Shown here one piece after another: positions 22,701 to 34,042 of a stretch of DNA of 64,000 bases (positions are counted from its first letter, which is position 1; each line of letters opens with the position of its first letter). A model generated the notes under the pieces. The model had not been told where the DNA came from and did not search any database. It saw only the letters and a program-made list of their open reading frames with translations. This DNA is from Chrysoperla carnea (lineage: Eukaryota; Arthropoda; Insecta; Neuroptera; Chrysopidae). The stretch is taken from positions 65,388,181-65,452,180 of the forward strand of contig NC_058340.1 of the NCBI RefSeq assembly GCF_905475395.1. Direction: 5' to 3'. The translations under genes were made by a program, and so were the position numbers.

Positions 22701-25513
22701 TTTAGCCAAATGAAAATCATGTAATTATGAATCAACTAACTTTTAAATACTTACATGCGACATTTATTAATTCTAGGTCGTATTAGAGGAAAATGGCGAT
22801 TCATTCTTCGAACAATGGGTTCGTTCAAGTATGGTTGAACCCAATTTACCAAAATCACCCGATCATATCCTAAAATTATGTGATCCTTCCAAAGTGGACG
22901 CACTAATTAAACAATTTAATTCAGCCGACGCCGTTGCCGAATTTAAAAATGGGTAAATATTCTTTCCAGTCCTCGTACTTCTCAATATCGCAAAAATTTA
23001 TTTTAAAAAAACATTTATTTTTAGTCAAACTAAATGGCACGAAGTATGTTTAAACGTGAGTGGTGTTGTTAAAGAAATATTATATGCATGGGAACGTGGA
23101 TCAATTAGTGCCACGGATGTGAAACGTGTCTTGGATATACTTAAAGGTGGGAAATCTTCAAGCTGGCCTGGCGGTGGATGTTGTTCTTTGGCTGTATGTG
23201 CATCTTCATGGTTATGTGCGCATGTACGCCTTGTACATCATGATGCGCTCTTGAAACCCATGAATATGGTTCAACAACTTGGAAGTTGTAATGCATCATC
23301 ATTTCAAGCAAATAGTGGGGGAAGTAAGTCTATTACGATAATAAACGCTTTAAGATTAAGTTAATTTATTTATTTTTTTATTTCTTAGATACTCCAAATT
23401 CAGCGTTATCAAATAGTGGAGGTAACGATGATTTAAATCAGCACCAAGATAGTTTTAAAGAACGGTAAGAACATTTTATATTTTCACGCATGATATTTAA
23501 GGTCCAAGTTCATAACATAATGATTTTTATTACAGATCGTCATTAATGTCACAAATAATACGAAAATTCCAATGTTATGATATTTATCCACCTGGTGGAA
23601 GTACTAAAATTAAACCAGCGACATCTTTAAACCCGACCATAATGCAGCTACGACAAATGTTTTTAGATATGTGTGCAAAAGGTTCAATTACAAATATTGA
23701 TGCTACAAGTAATTTAGAGAATTTATTAAATATGGCCGGTGCTAAATGGTTTGTTACTTCGATTTTACAGGTAAATTTTGAAAAATATTCTTTTCATTGT
23801 ATTTGAATCTAATTTATATATTGAAATTTGTAGGAAATGTTGAAGTTAAAATACTTAGAAAGTTTAAATAAAGCTGTCGATTTAGCTTTCTCAATATTTC
23901 ATTTAGACATTGAAAAATGTACAATCTCATTGTTAACCGAAGTATTGCCCGTGTATTTATTAAACGCATCTCAGTAAGTATATATATATTTTTACTAGCT
24001 TTTTTCCCGTAGTGTCGCTCGCGATAATGATTCTTTTCAATTAATTAACTAATAGGGAATATTCATGTATTTTTTTTAATATTTTTAATGCATTGTTTAT
24101 ACCGTTATAATAAAGTAAAAAATATAAATACTGCTTAAAAATACTGTATTTAAGTGTAAAAAATATTTAAAATACATTATATTTTTGAGATATTTAAACG
24201 CAGTTTTTTGGCGCTCTCTGTTGATGACGTATAAGCACGTGATCTGTCAATTGGTGACAGTTCAATGTATAATTTACACTTTATAAAAATGAATTTACAA
24301 CATAAAATTTACACTCGTTATTATTAAGTTTTTTAATAAAAAGCCGTAGAATAATATAATTTAATGAAATACCATGTAAAATATAAGTAATTAATATCAT
24401 ACAGTATGCCAACAAATTTGGCAAGCCCGTACTATGATGTCACGTCCGTATAAAAATTTGAATTTCCGTTTTAGAAATTTTTAAATGCCCTCACTGAATT
24501 TGTACTTTTATTAATTAATTTTAAGTCATTAAAAAGATATTAATTACTAAAATAATGGTTTAGTTGAAATGTCCAGCCATTAAAGTTACGGAAGAAAAAT
24601 ATTTGAACCAAATTTAAATTTCATGAATATTCCCTATTGATTCATTTAGTTAATTATTTCTCCAAAAGGACACTGATTTAATTAATAACTTTTTTTCAGA
24701 TCGGAAATATTAATCGAACCACAAAGTTCCACATTAGCCAAATTATGTGTATATTGTATTGTCTCAACAATCGAATATTTAAATTGCAACAGTACGAGTA
24801 CCCTCAATTCAAAGAAGCGCGGTCGACAAGATATCGATTCCGAAGATGATTCTTCATCACCTGCAAGTAAATTATTACGTTTAAATGATTCTTCATCAAC
24901 AGATGCAAATTTATCATTAGCCGGTGCAATTAATTCATCAAATTCGGCATCAGGTGGTAACGGAAACGGAAAAGGTAACAGTGGTTCCTCGGACAATGGA
25001 GCAAACGGAAATAGTACAAATAATTTTGGAAACGGTTCAAGTATAAATAATATTGTATCGTCGGCAATTTTAAGTAATAATGGTACGGGTAAATATGGAT
25101 TTCCATCCACAAAATCAACGAATTCCAGGAATGATATTTTAAAAGAACCGTTACAATCAGCGTTAACGAATTTGTATCGGGATTTTTTGAATATTTTAAC
25201 ACGCGATTCGCATATCAGTTACGAAACTTATTTTATATTTCAATTTGTAAAAGCATGCGTACTGTATGGTAAAGATTTGGCAAGTATTATTTTACAAAAT
25301 ATGCCATCAAATTTAATACCGAATTTACTAAAATGTTTACCCGAATTATTCTCGTATGATTTGTTGCTGCGTATTTATGATTTATCAACGTCCAAGGGTA
25401 CATTTATGTGTAATTCGAATCGTGATTTAGTTGCTCGTGATTTATGTATGTTACGTAATATTGAATTAAGAAAACAAAATCTAGTGAATAATAAATTAGC
25501 TCGAAAGAGTTGA
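19716..25513 (+). CDS. MED24: Mediator complex subunit 24
   Basis: Thirteen GT-AG exons: 19,716-20,090; 20,196-20,427; 21,161-21,424; 21,495-21,647; 21,915-22,101; 22,170-22,311; 22,377-22,616; 22,777-22,952; 23,025-23,323; 23,389-23,464; 23,536-23,770; 23,834-23,973; 24,700-25,513. All junction phases agree, giving 3,333 nt (1,110 residues). The N-terminal block [14 protein letters not shown], then [16 protein letters not shown], and the later [20 protein letters not shown] are characteristic of MED24. This nuclear scaffold protein of the Mediator tail links activators to RNA polymerase II; it has no catalytic motif. It is somewhat longer than the roughly 990 residues usual in flies and mammals. 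The excess is largely a Ser/Asn/Gly-rich low-complexity stretch in exon 13 (about 24,800-25,130). I chose the start at 19,716 because it is the first ATG; the frame upstream has only TTG. Confidence 0.92.
20546..21125. mobile_element. 580-bp MITE in MED24 intron 2 (copy 1)
   Basis: GGGAATATTCATG at the left end and CATGAATATTCCT at the right end form terminal inverted repeats, flanked by TA at 20,544-20,545 and 21,126-21,127. It is nearly identical along its length to 24,055-24,634. The TA duplication fits Tc1/mariner-type or similar elements; there is no transposase frame. It makes intron 2 733 bp, against about 150 bp without it. Confidence 0.85.
21681..21860. mobile_element. 180-bp TTAA-flanked MITE in MED24 intron 4
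   Basis: TTAA (21,677-21,680) then GGTAGTATGGCAGTATCAG; the right end is GATAGTGCTATACTACC then TTAA (21,861-21,864). The inverted repeats are about 17 bp with two mismatches. The first bases, GGTAGTAT, match the start of the 10.5-kb element, suggesting a shared transposase. Removing it leaves an intron of about 83 bp, typical of this gene. Confidence 0.8.
24055..24634. mobile_element. 580-bp MITE in MED24 intron 12 (copy 2)
   Basis: Same length and orientation as copy 1, with terminal inverted repeats GGGAATATTCATG and CATGAATATTCCC and TA on both sides (24,053-24,054; 24,635-24,636). Immediately upstream, 23,993-24,030 carries an ACTAGCTTTTTTCCCGTAGTGTCGC-like tract resembling a common insect retrotransposon tail. 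Confidence 0.85.
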
Positions 25514-25613
25514 ATATTTCGTATGTTAGGTTTTTTGTTTCCTTTGAGATTTTTTTAAAAAAAAATGGTGTATTTGTCAATTTTTTACGTTTTATTGAAT
25601 ATTTTCATGTTTA

Positions 25614-25641
25614 AATAAAAGAGATTTTTATTTGGAATAAA
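25614..25641 (+). terminator. MED24 polyadenylation signals
   Basis: Two AATAAA hexamers, at 25,614-25,619 and 25,636-25,641, follow the MED24 stop codon by 101 and 123 bp. Confidence 0.6.
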
Positions 25642-25845
25642 TATGTTATTGAGTTATGGGGCACCCGAGCACGAGCCTGGCTGTAGCAATAGGGTATTAT
25701 CGTTAGTCAAAAATAAATCATGAAATTTGAAAAAAGTTAAAATTTATGTAAAAATATACTTAAATTTCTGATTTCGAGTCATAAAAGCACATTTTTCTTT
25801 TAAAATATTTAAATTAAAAATCGTAATTTTTAAACTGTATATCAC

Positions 25846-26076
25846 GTGAGCTAAAACGCGGGTAAGTCCTGCTGTGATGTCATAGCTGTATGAGTCATAG
25901 ACCATCAGTTGGTTCAGTGTAGACAGCTGGGTATAATGTATACATAGATAATAATAAGTATTTATATTTATTATAATCAGATGTCTATGAATATATCTGT
26001 CAAACTTATTTGTGTTATTTCGTATAGTGATACCCATATTACGTCATCAAATTGGATGCCCGCGTTTTTGACAGTT
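25846..26076. mobile_element. Possible MITE with AAAACGCGGGYA ends
   Basis: CTAAAACGCGGGTAAGTCC near 25,851 and the inverted GGATGCCCGCGTTTTTGACAG near 26,053-26,073 form GC-rich imperfect termini that stand out in AT-rich surroundings. There is no defined target duplication. Confidence 0.35.
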
Positions 26077-26309
26077 TAAAAAAGGTTTAAAATTTAATTT
26101 AAGTTTTTGGCAAGAAAGCGTGTGTATTTTTCCGAAATAAATTTTTGGTGGCTTTTTATTAGCAAAATCAATATTTTGAAGTACTTTTTCAAAAATAGTG
26201 GAATATCCTATTCCTTCGATATTTACAAACAGAGCGGGAAATTGTTAATGGTGGCTAAACTAGTGCACGAGGACCCTTAGTAAATAATTTATAGGACAGT
26301 GTAAAAGTT

Positions 26310-26340
26310 ATGAAAAATCAAGAAAATTGGGAGTGCGCAG
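26310..26340 (+). CDS. Orphan candidate first exon (GNAT-type)
   Basis: ATG followed by ten codons (MKNQENWECA) and one extra base, then a strong donor GTAAGT at 26,341. Size and phase (31 nt, phase 1) mirror the first exons of the three GNAT genes downstream (49, 40 and 43 nt, all phase 1). It would join in frame to exon 2 of the 29.2-kb gene as an alternative first exon, or it could be a relic of a lost gene copy. Evidence is only the splice signal and phase. Confidence 0.3.
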
Positions 26341-26532
26341 GTAAGTAAAACTTGTTTAAAAAAAATGCATGCATGCACTTATTAAGTGATTTCATGAACA
26401 CCTATACCAAAATTTTATATGTGTTACATGTATGTAACATATATATTTGTGTAATATGACAGTTTTTATATAATTAATGATTGTTAATTATGTTATTTAA
26501 TTTATAGTGATTACTTACGATTAAAACAGGTT

Positions 26533-26566
26533 CTATTATATCCAAATATTATTTGGATATAATATT
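26533..26566. repeat. Perfect short palindrome
   Basis: TATTATATCCAAAT and its complement, separated by about 3 nt. Possibly the tip of a mobile element whose body continues toward 27.25 kb. Confidence 0.5.
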
Positions 26567-26960
26567 TTTACCCCGACTATACAATGGCGAGGGTTATGTG
26601 TTTGGTACATATGTATGTATGTTCATCTGTTCCCACCCAGCTTCTAAATTACTTATCACAATTATGCAAAATCGTTAGAAGCGTCTTGATTGTTTGCTGG
26701 TTATAGGCTATGCGTCACATTAAATTGAATATGGCGCCCTTTAGAGGATATAAAGTTATGATCGAAAAACAAATTTCGATTTAATGATAGCGTGATTGGT
26801 ATCAAATTAAAGAGCGTAATGGGCACTTTTTAAAAATATATATATTGTTATACTTAATCACGAAATATTCACCGCGAAATAGTTTAAAGTGTATGTATTT
26901 TCGTCTGTTCCCACCCATGTATTGTAATACTTTATCACGAAACTGTAACCCCAAAATAGT

Positions 26961-27251
26961 TTAAATAAAATAAAGTTCAAAAACTAAAACCCTGACGCTC
27001 TTACAAAATCGTGCTGTTAAAAGTATGAAAACAAGAAAAAATTTTCATCTGAAATTGTTATGATAAATAAAATCGTCATTATAGTCGGGGACCTGTTTTC
27101 GGTCCTGTGGAAAACTGGTTACTCTTCGAGGTCCCCCGACTGTAATGACAATTTTATTTATCAGAACAATTTCAGATGAAATTTTTTTCTTGTTTTGAGC
27201 ACGATTTTGTAAGAGCGTCGGGGTTTTAGTTTTTGAACTTTATTTTATCAA
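26961..27251. mobile_element. Fold-back element of about 290 bp
   Basis: The left arm TAAAGTTCAAAAACTAAAAC through ATAAATAAAATCGTCATTAT pairs with the right arm ending AGTTTTTGAACTTTATTTTA. The arms are about 125 bp, near-identical, and the loop is short and GC-richer (GGGGACCTGTTTTCGGTCC region). It has no coding capacity. Confidence 0.75.
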
Positions 27252-27339
27252 ATGCTTTGTATGTGGATTTAATTCAATAAATTGAACGAAAAACCGGTAT
27301 AGCGGTAAATATATTATACTATGTATATACGAAATATGT

Positions 27340-27655
27340 CAAGGTATACAAAATTTAGCTCCAAGTTTGTAACGCTTAAAAATATTGATGCTACGAACAA
27401 AATTTTATTAATAATTCACCTAAATAGTCCTAATAAAAAAAAAAATTATCAAATTAGTCCATTTTCGGCTGTGTGTCCGTCAAACCGCCTGTGAACATGT
27501 TAACTCAAAAACGAAAAGAGATATTAAGCTTAAATTTTTTATCACGTGCTCAGGACTTAAAAAGTGATGTTGAGTTCGTAAATGAGCAACATAGGTAAAT
27601 TGGGTCTTGCGTCCGTAGAAATCATCTTGTAAACCGTTAGAGATAAAAAAAAAAA
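27340..27655 (+). mobile_element. R1 dispersed repeat copy
   Basis: A near full-length core in plus orientation: CCAAGTTTGTAACGCTTAAA, GATGCTACGAACAAAATTTT, AAATGAGCAACATAGGTAAA, and the TAAACCGTTAGAGATA end. A second, more diverged copy follows within 1 kb. Confidence 0.75.
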
Positions 27656-28399
27656 TTAAATATAAAATGTTCTTGCAGCTTCCAATTCATTATTTTCACT
27701 ATACTCAGTGGTGGTGTAAGACGTTGGCCATCACCTACGGCCTCGTGGTCCTAAGAGACAAATCTATTGTAGTTCTAGTCTACTTCAATAGATGTCATCA
27801 CTAATACTGCAAAACAAGAATTTGCAAAAAGTTGCGTTTAGTTATAGCAGAGACTTTTAAAAAAATTATTACGTATTATAATTTGGAGGAGCTCATAATT
27901 TTCTTATTTTTGAGGAGGGGGCGGTTTATTTCTAAAATCATTGAAAGTTTGCTTACATTTGAATGATAAATTTGTTACATTTGTAACACATTTGATAATT
28001 TTAATCCTACATCATCAATGAGGTGGATATCGACAGTTCTAGATCTAGGGGTTTTGTTTTTTAGACAATTCCCATCACCTTTCCTGAGCGAATGAACCCA
28101 GTGTGAATGAATATTCTGTTATGTTAACCCATGACCAAAAAATACATTTCCTTTTGCTACACATGATAAATCTTTCCAAAATCAGATAATGCAAATAAAA
28201 TTTAGAGATCACAAATCACATTCCTATTTTTTTTTTTTTTAATTTTACAATAGGTGTGCAAGATTGTTTAAGGGCAACCATAGTATAAAAGATACCTACC
28301 AAAGTACAATCAGGTTCAACTCCATTAACACTATTTTATTATATTTTTTTCCTTGTTCCATTTTTATTATATTTTTTTCCTTGTATTTCCATTTTCATG

Positions 28400-28800
28400 G
28401 TATACTAATTTTAGTTCCAAGTTTGTAACGCTTAGAAATATTGATGATACGAACAAAATTTTGGCATAGGTGTCCATAAAATCACCTAATTAGTCCATTT
28501 GAAAAGTGATATCGACCTGAAATTTGTATAGCGTGTTCGTGGCGTAAAAACTGAGTTTGAGTTCGTAAATGAACAACATAGGTCGATTGGGTCTTCAGTT
28601 CATAGGATAGAATAAATATTTATAAGTATAAAAAATGTCCCTTATGAGAAAATGAACAACTATTGTTTGAAACATTTTTTTTTGTACAAATCATTGTTTG
28701 TCTGTCAGGATCCCAATTAGGCCAGAACACAAATTTCCCATTTTCTCCATATCTATGCAAGATAGAAGGTTTAGAATTTGTAGGTAACTTTAAATAGTTG
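28400..28800 (+). mobile_element. R1 dispersed repeat copy
   Basis: GTTCCAAGTTTGTAACGCTT and TAGGTGTCCATAAAATCACC are followed by GTAAATGAACAACATAGGTC and the distal CATTGTTTGTCTGTCAGGAT segment. It has lost the central GTCCGTC tract. It lies about 400 bp upstream of the first GNAT gene. Confidence 0.7.
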
Positions 28801-29174
28801 ATAGTCTATATTGATTCTAATTTTATACCAAACATTTCGCTTTATATGAAGGGGGACAAATAGAAAAAGTTTCAAAATTACGAAAGGGCGGCCAGAAGGT
28901 CACAATTTTGTTTTACATAAAATAAAGTTAGGTATTCGAAACGCTATACAGGGTATGTTAACAATTAACTCAGTCTATTGTTTATTTTCACATATTTTAA
29001 ATATTTTGGAGAATCTACGTAAACGATGACCTTGACACTGGTCACTTCTTTAAAGCAGTCTTTCTCACGCAGGTTCATAAATATATTATTAAGTTTTGTT
29101 ATCTCAAGGATAACGAAATAAATTTCTGTAAATTTGTTCATTGTTGATTGTTTATACACACAACAATTAAAAAA

Positions 29175-31424
29175 ATGAGTTCAGGAAAAGTTGTTGTAGG
29201 AACTATGGGAAATATTGATGATGGTAAGTAAAATTAAATATTTATTTTGTTAATTTTGGGCAAAGTATTAATGTTAGTTTAGAAAAGAATGGTCTTAAAA
29301 ATATGTGCGATAGATATTTGTATTTGGAATGGTCTCTAAAAAAATGTGCCGGAAGCGTTTTTTATCACATAAAAAAATTCTTATAAAAGTTACATAGTTT
29401 TTCGCCAATATTTCTTAACTTTTTATGAAAAAAGGAGTTTTACAGACGAGGAAATTTCCAACAAAAAACTCCCACTCTCGGAAGTCTATCTCCATTATTT
29501 ATAATTTTAATTTAACGCTGAATATCGGTCTTTTTGCGTCACAAATATTAAATTAAAAATTTGTAAAAATTATTGTGTCTTCTAAACACTTTGAAACTTT
29601 TCAACAAATTAGACAATTTGTTATTTTTCCAGACCTACCTAGAAATAAATACCGGGACGAGGATTTACATTCTTGAAATCTCAAAAAGACAGATTAAAGA
29701 CAAAAAATTTTATAATTTAGACATTTTGAAGTGTTTTACATTGTTTGGGTAGCCGTAAACTAGGATCTGACATTGTAGGAGGAATATACAGGATACTTAA
29801 ATATTTAACTATTAATTGTTATATCTTTTTAGGTTTATTTGAAATTGTACTAATAAATGAAAATATGCTTGAAGAAGTTTTAATATTTTTAAAAGATCAG
29901 TTTTTTACATCAGAACCGATATGTAAAGCTATTAATGCAGTAGAGAAACCAATGCTTCTCAAGGATTTTGCCAAATTGGTGACAATGATGATTACAAAAG
30001 AAGGCGAAGGATCTTTTGTATCAGGAGCTGTTATTGAAAAATCGACGAATAAAATTATTAGTGTCGGGTGTGGCTCATTGCGGGTATAATTAATTCATTT
30101 ACATAAAATTCGCGGAGAATTTTTTCTCCAAACATGTAATCTGTGAGCCCATGTCATCAAATGTGTTTTTTTTCACCCAAAAATCATATTTAGTCCCGAT
30201 AAAATCCGTCATTGAGCATGATTAATTTTTGCAGAATCCGTCGATGGGTGACCCGGTAGGATATTATTAAAACAAATAAAAATTTAAGACATATTAAAAA
30301 TTTAATTTTTGTTTTTTACTCGAAAACTGAAGGGTTTAGAGAAAAATGTCTAAGAACATTGACCCTAATTATGTGAGAAAATTTTTTCCGTAGCAATTCG
30401 ACCAATATTACTTTTGTTTAAAAAAAATTAGCTTTAACAATATCCGGGTTCTTACCGGCAACCTGCACTTTTAGGTTCAGGAGCATGTTTTAAAGGGGTT
30501 ACGTCAAATAAAATATTAACCTTCTCAAAATTTCGACTCGACTGGACTATTACAAGTTAGATCCTACGAACTCAAGACCCATTTGACCTAAATTGCTCAT
30601 TTACGAATTCAAACTTCCTGACTATACAAATTTCAGATCGATATCTCTTTTCATTTTTGAGTTATCGTGTTTCCAGACAGACAGATTGACGGGCGGACAT
30701 TCGAAAATGTACTAATTAGATGATTTTATGATAACCCATACCAAAATTTCATCAGTATTACTAAGCTTTACAAACTTTAATATACAGACTAAATTTAATA
30801 TACCTTGATATATAATTTCATATATACAAGAATTTTTCTGAAATCTATATAGAAACACATTTTTAATCGGCTCCCGATTTACTTTTTTCTTTTAATAAAT
30901 CCAACGAATGTTTTTTCTCTTTCAAATTTCAGCCAAAGAGGAACAATCAATCATATTTTGGTGAATTTGCTGAGAAATATTGCGAGGATGATCTTGCAAA
31001 AAAATTGTTGCAATTTTTGGATGCAGCCACTACGAAAGTCAATATATATGATCATTTCAACGTGGATTACTTAATTGAAGTGAATGTTTTGGTGACACAT
31101 GAAAATTATCGTCGAAAAAACTTTGGGAAAAAATTCGGAGATTTTGTAGTAGATACAGTTTTGCAACAAAATCTCTCTATTTTCTTATCAGAGTATGAAC
31201 ATGTTTTAGAAAATTTCGCTAATTATGCAGTTCGTGCTGTATGTACATCTCAATTTTCAAAACGTATTGCAAATAAAGGAGGATGTGACGATTTATGTTC
31301 TACTAATTTAAGTGAATTAAATCTAAAGGAATATGCGGATAAATTTTCTAAATCGCAGAAAGTTTTTACTGTTGGTTGTAAATTAACTAAATTGGTATTG
31401 CAAACGTATGCCAGTAAATATTAG
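29175..31424 (+). CDS. GNAT acetyltransferase, aaNAT-like (gene A)
   Basis: Exons 29,175-29,223, 29,833-30,083 and 30,933-31,424 join at phases 1 and 0 to 792 nt (263 residues). Exon 1 encodes MSSGKVVVGTMGNIDD. Exon 2 opens with LFEIVLINENMLEEVLIFLK and QFFTSEPICKA, which align with the insect arylalkylamine N-acetyltransferase N-terminus, where a Glu in this segment is catalytic in known enzymes (family knowledge). Exon 3 holds VTHENYRRKNFGKKF, the position of acetyl-CoA motif A, then AVRAVCTSQFSKRIANKGG. The first Gly of the usual R-x-x-G-x-G/A is Asn here, so acetyl-CoA binding may be altered. There is no signal peptide, so it is probably cytosolic. The substrate cannot be inferred. Intron 2 contains an R1 repeat. 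Confidence 0.78.
30530..30835 (-). mobile_element. R1 dispersed repeat copy in GNAT gene A intron 2
   Basis: Minus-orientation R1 blocks: AATTGCTCATTTACGAATTC, TTTGAGTTATCGTGTTTCC, GACAGACAGATTGACGGGC and TATATACA at the distal end. It makes up much of the 849-bp intron. Confidence 0.7.
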
Positions 31425-31484
31425 GCATACAAAACCACGTAGGCATATAAGAGACTCTTTTTCTTGTTTTTCAATTTTCCCCAG

Positions 31485-31610
31485 TCGTTCCGTTAGAGGC
31501 CGTTCAAAGGTATGTCACGCTAAATTACACCATTTTTGACTCCTCCTCCTTTTCGTCATGGTGCGCCACCCAATTAGCAACCCCCTTGTTAAATCTCCAT
31601 CATGAAAGCT
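31485..31610. repeat. GC-richer repeat fragment 3' of gene A
   Basis: The tract GAGGCCGTTCAAAGGTATGT followed by CACGCTAAATTACACCATTT and a CTCCTCCTCC run resembles a repeat type I recognise from insect genomes (a GGCCGTTCA...ACGTCACGC layout). Ends were not determined. Confidence 0.35.
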
Positions 31611-31696
31611 TGGGGGACATCATATTTTATTATTTCAATTATAAAATTTCAAAAAATATCTAAAACAATATCTATCCTGTTTCTTCAGAGTTTGAT

Positions 31697-31710
31697 GGGG
31701 GGGGGGGGGG
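31697..31710. repeat. 14-nt poly-G run
   Basis: An uninterrupted G tract, conspicuous in AT-rich surroundings, following TTTGAT and preceding ATATCATG. It may form G-quadruplex-type structures or be a sequencing-length variant. Confidence 0.7.
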
Positions 31711-33430
31711 ATATCATGTTCTGACATCAAATTGGACCTAGTCCTCTAGGTTGCTTTTATTGCCAATTTAGATCCTAAAAGGTAAAAGATAAAATAATAC
31801 TTTTTAATTAAAACATTTTTTCGAAAATCGTTAGCTTTCGGAGTAAATGCGACTTAAAAAATATGTCATTATTGTATTTAATCGAAAAAGAAACACGTTA
31901 GCTAAAAATTGTTAACGGCAATAGAGGGCATTTGCTTGTATCCATGGCTTTGAACTGAAATTCTAGTTTCAAGGTCATTTGACTTTAATCTTCAAATGAT
32001 CTTGAAAATTTACCTGACCTTAAAAGTTATTAACACAGACGATTGACCTTTGTTATTGTCCTTATTGTAACTTTTATCTACAAATCTTTTTTTCGATTAA
32101 ATGCAATGATGGCATATTTTTAAGTCTCATTCAGTAAAAACAAGGTTTTTAATGAAATCTTAATTGACTATTAAAGCAACCCGGGGAATTACAGATCCAA
32201 TTTAATGTCAGCACATGATGTTCCTCATCAAACTCTGCAACTTTTGTTAAAGTAATTTTTATTTGTGATTGGTTAACTACAAAACGAGCTATTAGCCATA
32301 ATAGATTAAAATGTTCCACCCTGTATATTATCATATAATAATTATTTGATAACAAAAATAAATAATTAATATAAAATTATTTGATATTAGTTATTTGTTA
32401 CTTATTGCACTAAGTAAAATATAGAATTGAAAATGTTGATTTGTACTCTTATTTATAAATATTAATAAATATATAACTTTGTATGTATTTAGTTATTAAT
32501 TTGTGTTTAAAAATTTATATAATATTAACTGATTCTATTATAATCGAGCCTCAAAAACGCGTGGCCTGGTCAGCTAGTATTTAATAGGAATTCAGTACAA
32601 GTGAAAGGGAATTACAAAGTATGAAAAATGAATAATTTATTATGTTAAATATTCCATAGATAATTTTTTAATTAAATAATTAAATAAAAATTCGAGATTA
32701 ATTGTTTTTTTGATCCTTCTTGATATTATAAATATTGCATAAAAATGTTATATTGAATATTTCAATAGAGAAGTTGCATGTTCTTTAATTTTATTTTTTT
32801 TCTCGAAAGTTTACTAAAAATTACTTACAAATGAAAATGGTTTTTGTAAACTATAAATTCAAACGCCAGTGACGTCAACACATCGTTTAAGCAACGCCAC
32901 CGCAAGGAGAAATGATAAAATAACATCCAGAATGATAAATTTTTTGTCTAATTAAAAGTAATTTTCCATAGAAACAAACTGAAAAATGTTATTTTAGTGT
33001 GATTCCAATTGGCTCACAGCCTCCACGGTTTTTTTTTTTTTTTTTATTATACATTTAGCACCCGATATATATTTTTTTTATTAGTAAGAGATAGATAATG
33101 TATAAGGGTGCCAAATTCACAGATAGATCGGACACTATTTTATAACATGTTGACATTTTTTTCTACTGCACACGCATAATGAATCATTTATATTAATTGA
33201 ATTTTAATTAATTTTTCCCTATTTATTGATTTACTAATAGCCCTAAGGATTTATTTTAAATTAATTATAATATTAAAATATTCGAAGTACAGTTCAAGAA
33301 GGGAAAAAATTTTCAAGAATATAAAAGCATTATTGTTATTAAACAATATTCGATGAATTTATTAAACGCTTGGCAACGACCTCTCTCCTTTGAATGATTC
33401 TTACGGACGAGCCTATCAAGAGCGACAAAG

Positions 33431-33520
33431 GATGTACGAGCACCAAGGCAATTTTTAATGGACTAAGTCTAAATCAATTCTGAAAATTTTAGTGGGTGGG
33501 GTTTGCACGATTATTTATAC
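33431..33520 (+). mobile_element. Truncated fragment of the TTAA-flanked family
   Basis: AAAGGATGTACGAGCACCAA then GGCAATTTTTAATGGACTAA and TCTAAATCAATTCTGAAAAT match the left part of the 1.56-kb copy and the end sequence of the 10.5-kb element. No right end is nearby. Confidence 0.5.
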
Positions 33521-34042
33521 GGTCTAGTTTGCACGTCTGTGAAGAGTGTGCGGATAAGTTATACCCGGCCACAACGGCTATGTTCTGATTGGTCACTACA
33601 ATGAGTCCAGGTTACAAAAAAAATTGAATATCTAGTCTAGAAATAGGGCTGATTTTCAACAGAAAGGAATTATTCGAATAAGCATAGTAAAATTTAAACT
33701 TTTAGTTACGATAATAAATAAATAAATATTTGTTAATGTTCTCCTAATAATCCTAATGTTGAATTACATGTGCACTCATAAATAAAGGATACTAAAAAAA
33801 AATTTATAATTTCCTTGACTGTAATTGTACTCAATAATTTTTATTTTATTTTATTTTTTTTCACTAATATTATAAATAATTACGTGTTTACAAAATGAAG
33901 GTTAACCTTCTAACAATTGTCTTTTTCCCAATCATATATATCTTTAATCTTCATGTAACTTAGTTTTTCTTGTAATCTCCACAGCACTGCATTAAACTTC
34001 CGATATTGTTTGGTCAATTGTAAAATATTTTTAATTTTAAAA

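Larger units (their letters stand above)
31425..34042. other. Interval between GNAT genes A and B
   Basis: AT-rich, with no supported gene. It holds the repeat fragment at 31.5 kb, the poly-G run, a retrotransposon-tail-like tract at 32,545-32,580 (complement contains ACTAGCTGACCAGGCCACGC), and a TTAA-family fragment at 33,431-33,520. The promoter of gene B must lie near its end. Confidence 0.5.

Noticed and set aside
24682-25202. Two overlapping minus-strand frames (142 and 90 codons)
   Set aside because: They are antisense to the last MED24 exon, whose reading is supported by splice phase and similarity.
25744-26037. 97-codon minus-strand frame
   Set aside because: It has no domain or splice support and overlaps a possible MITE.
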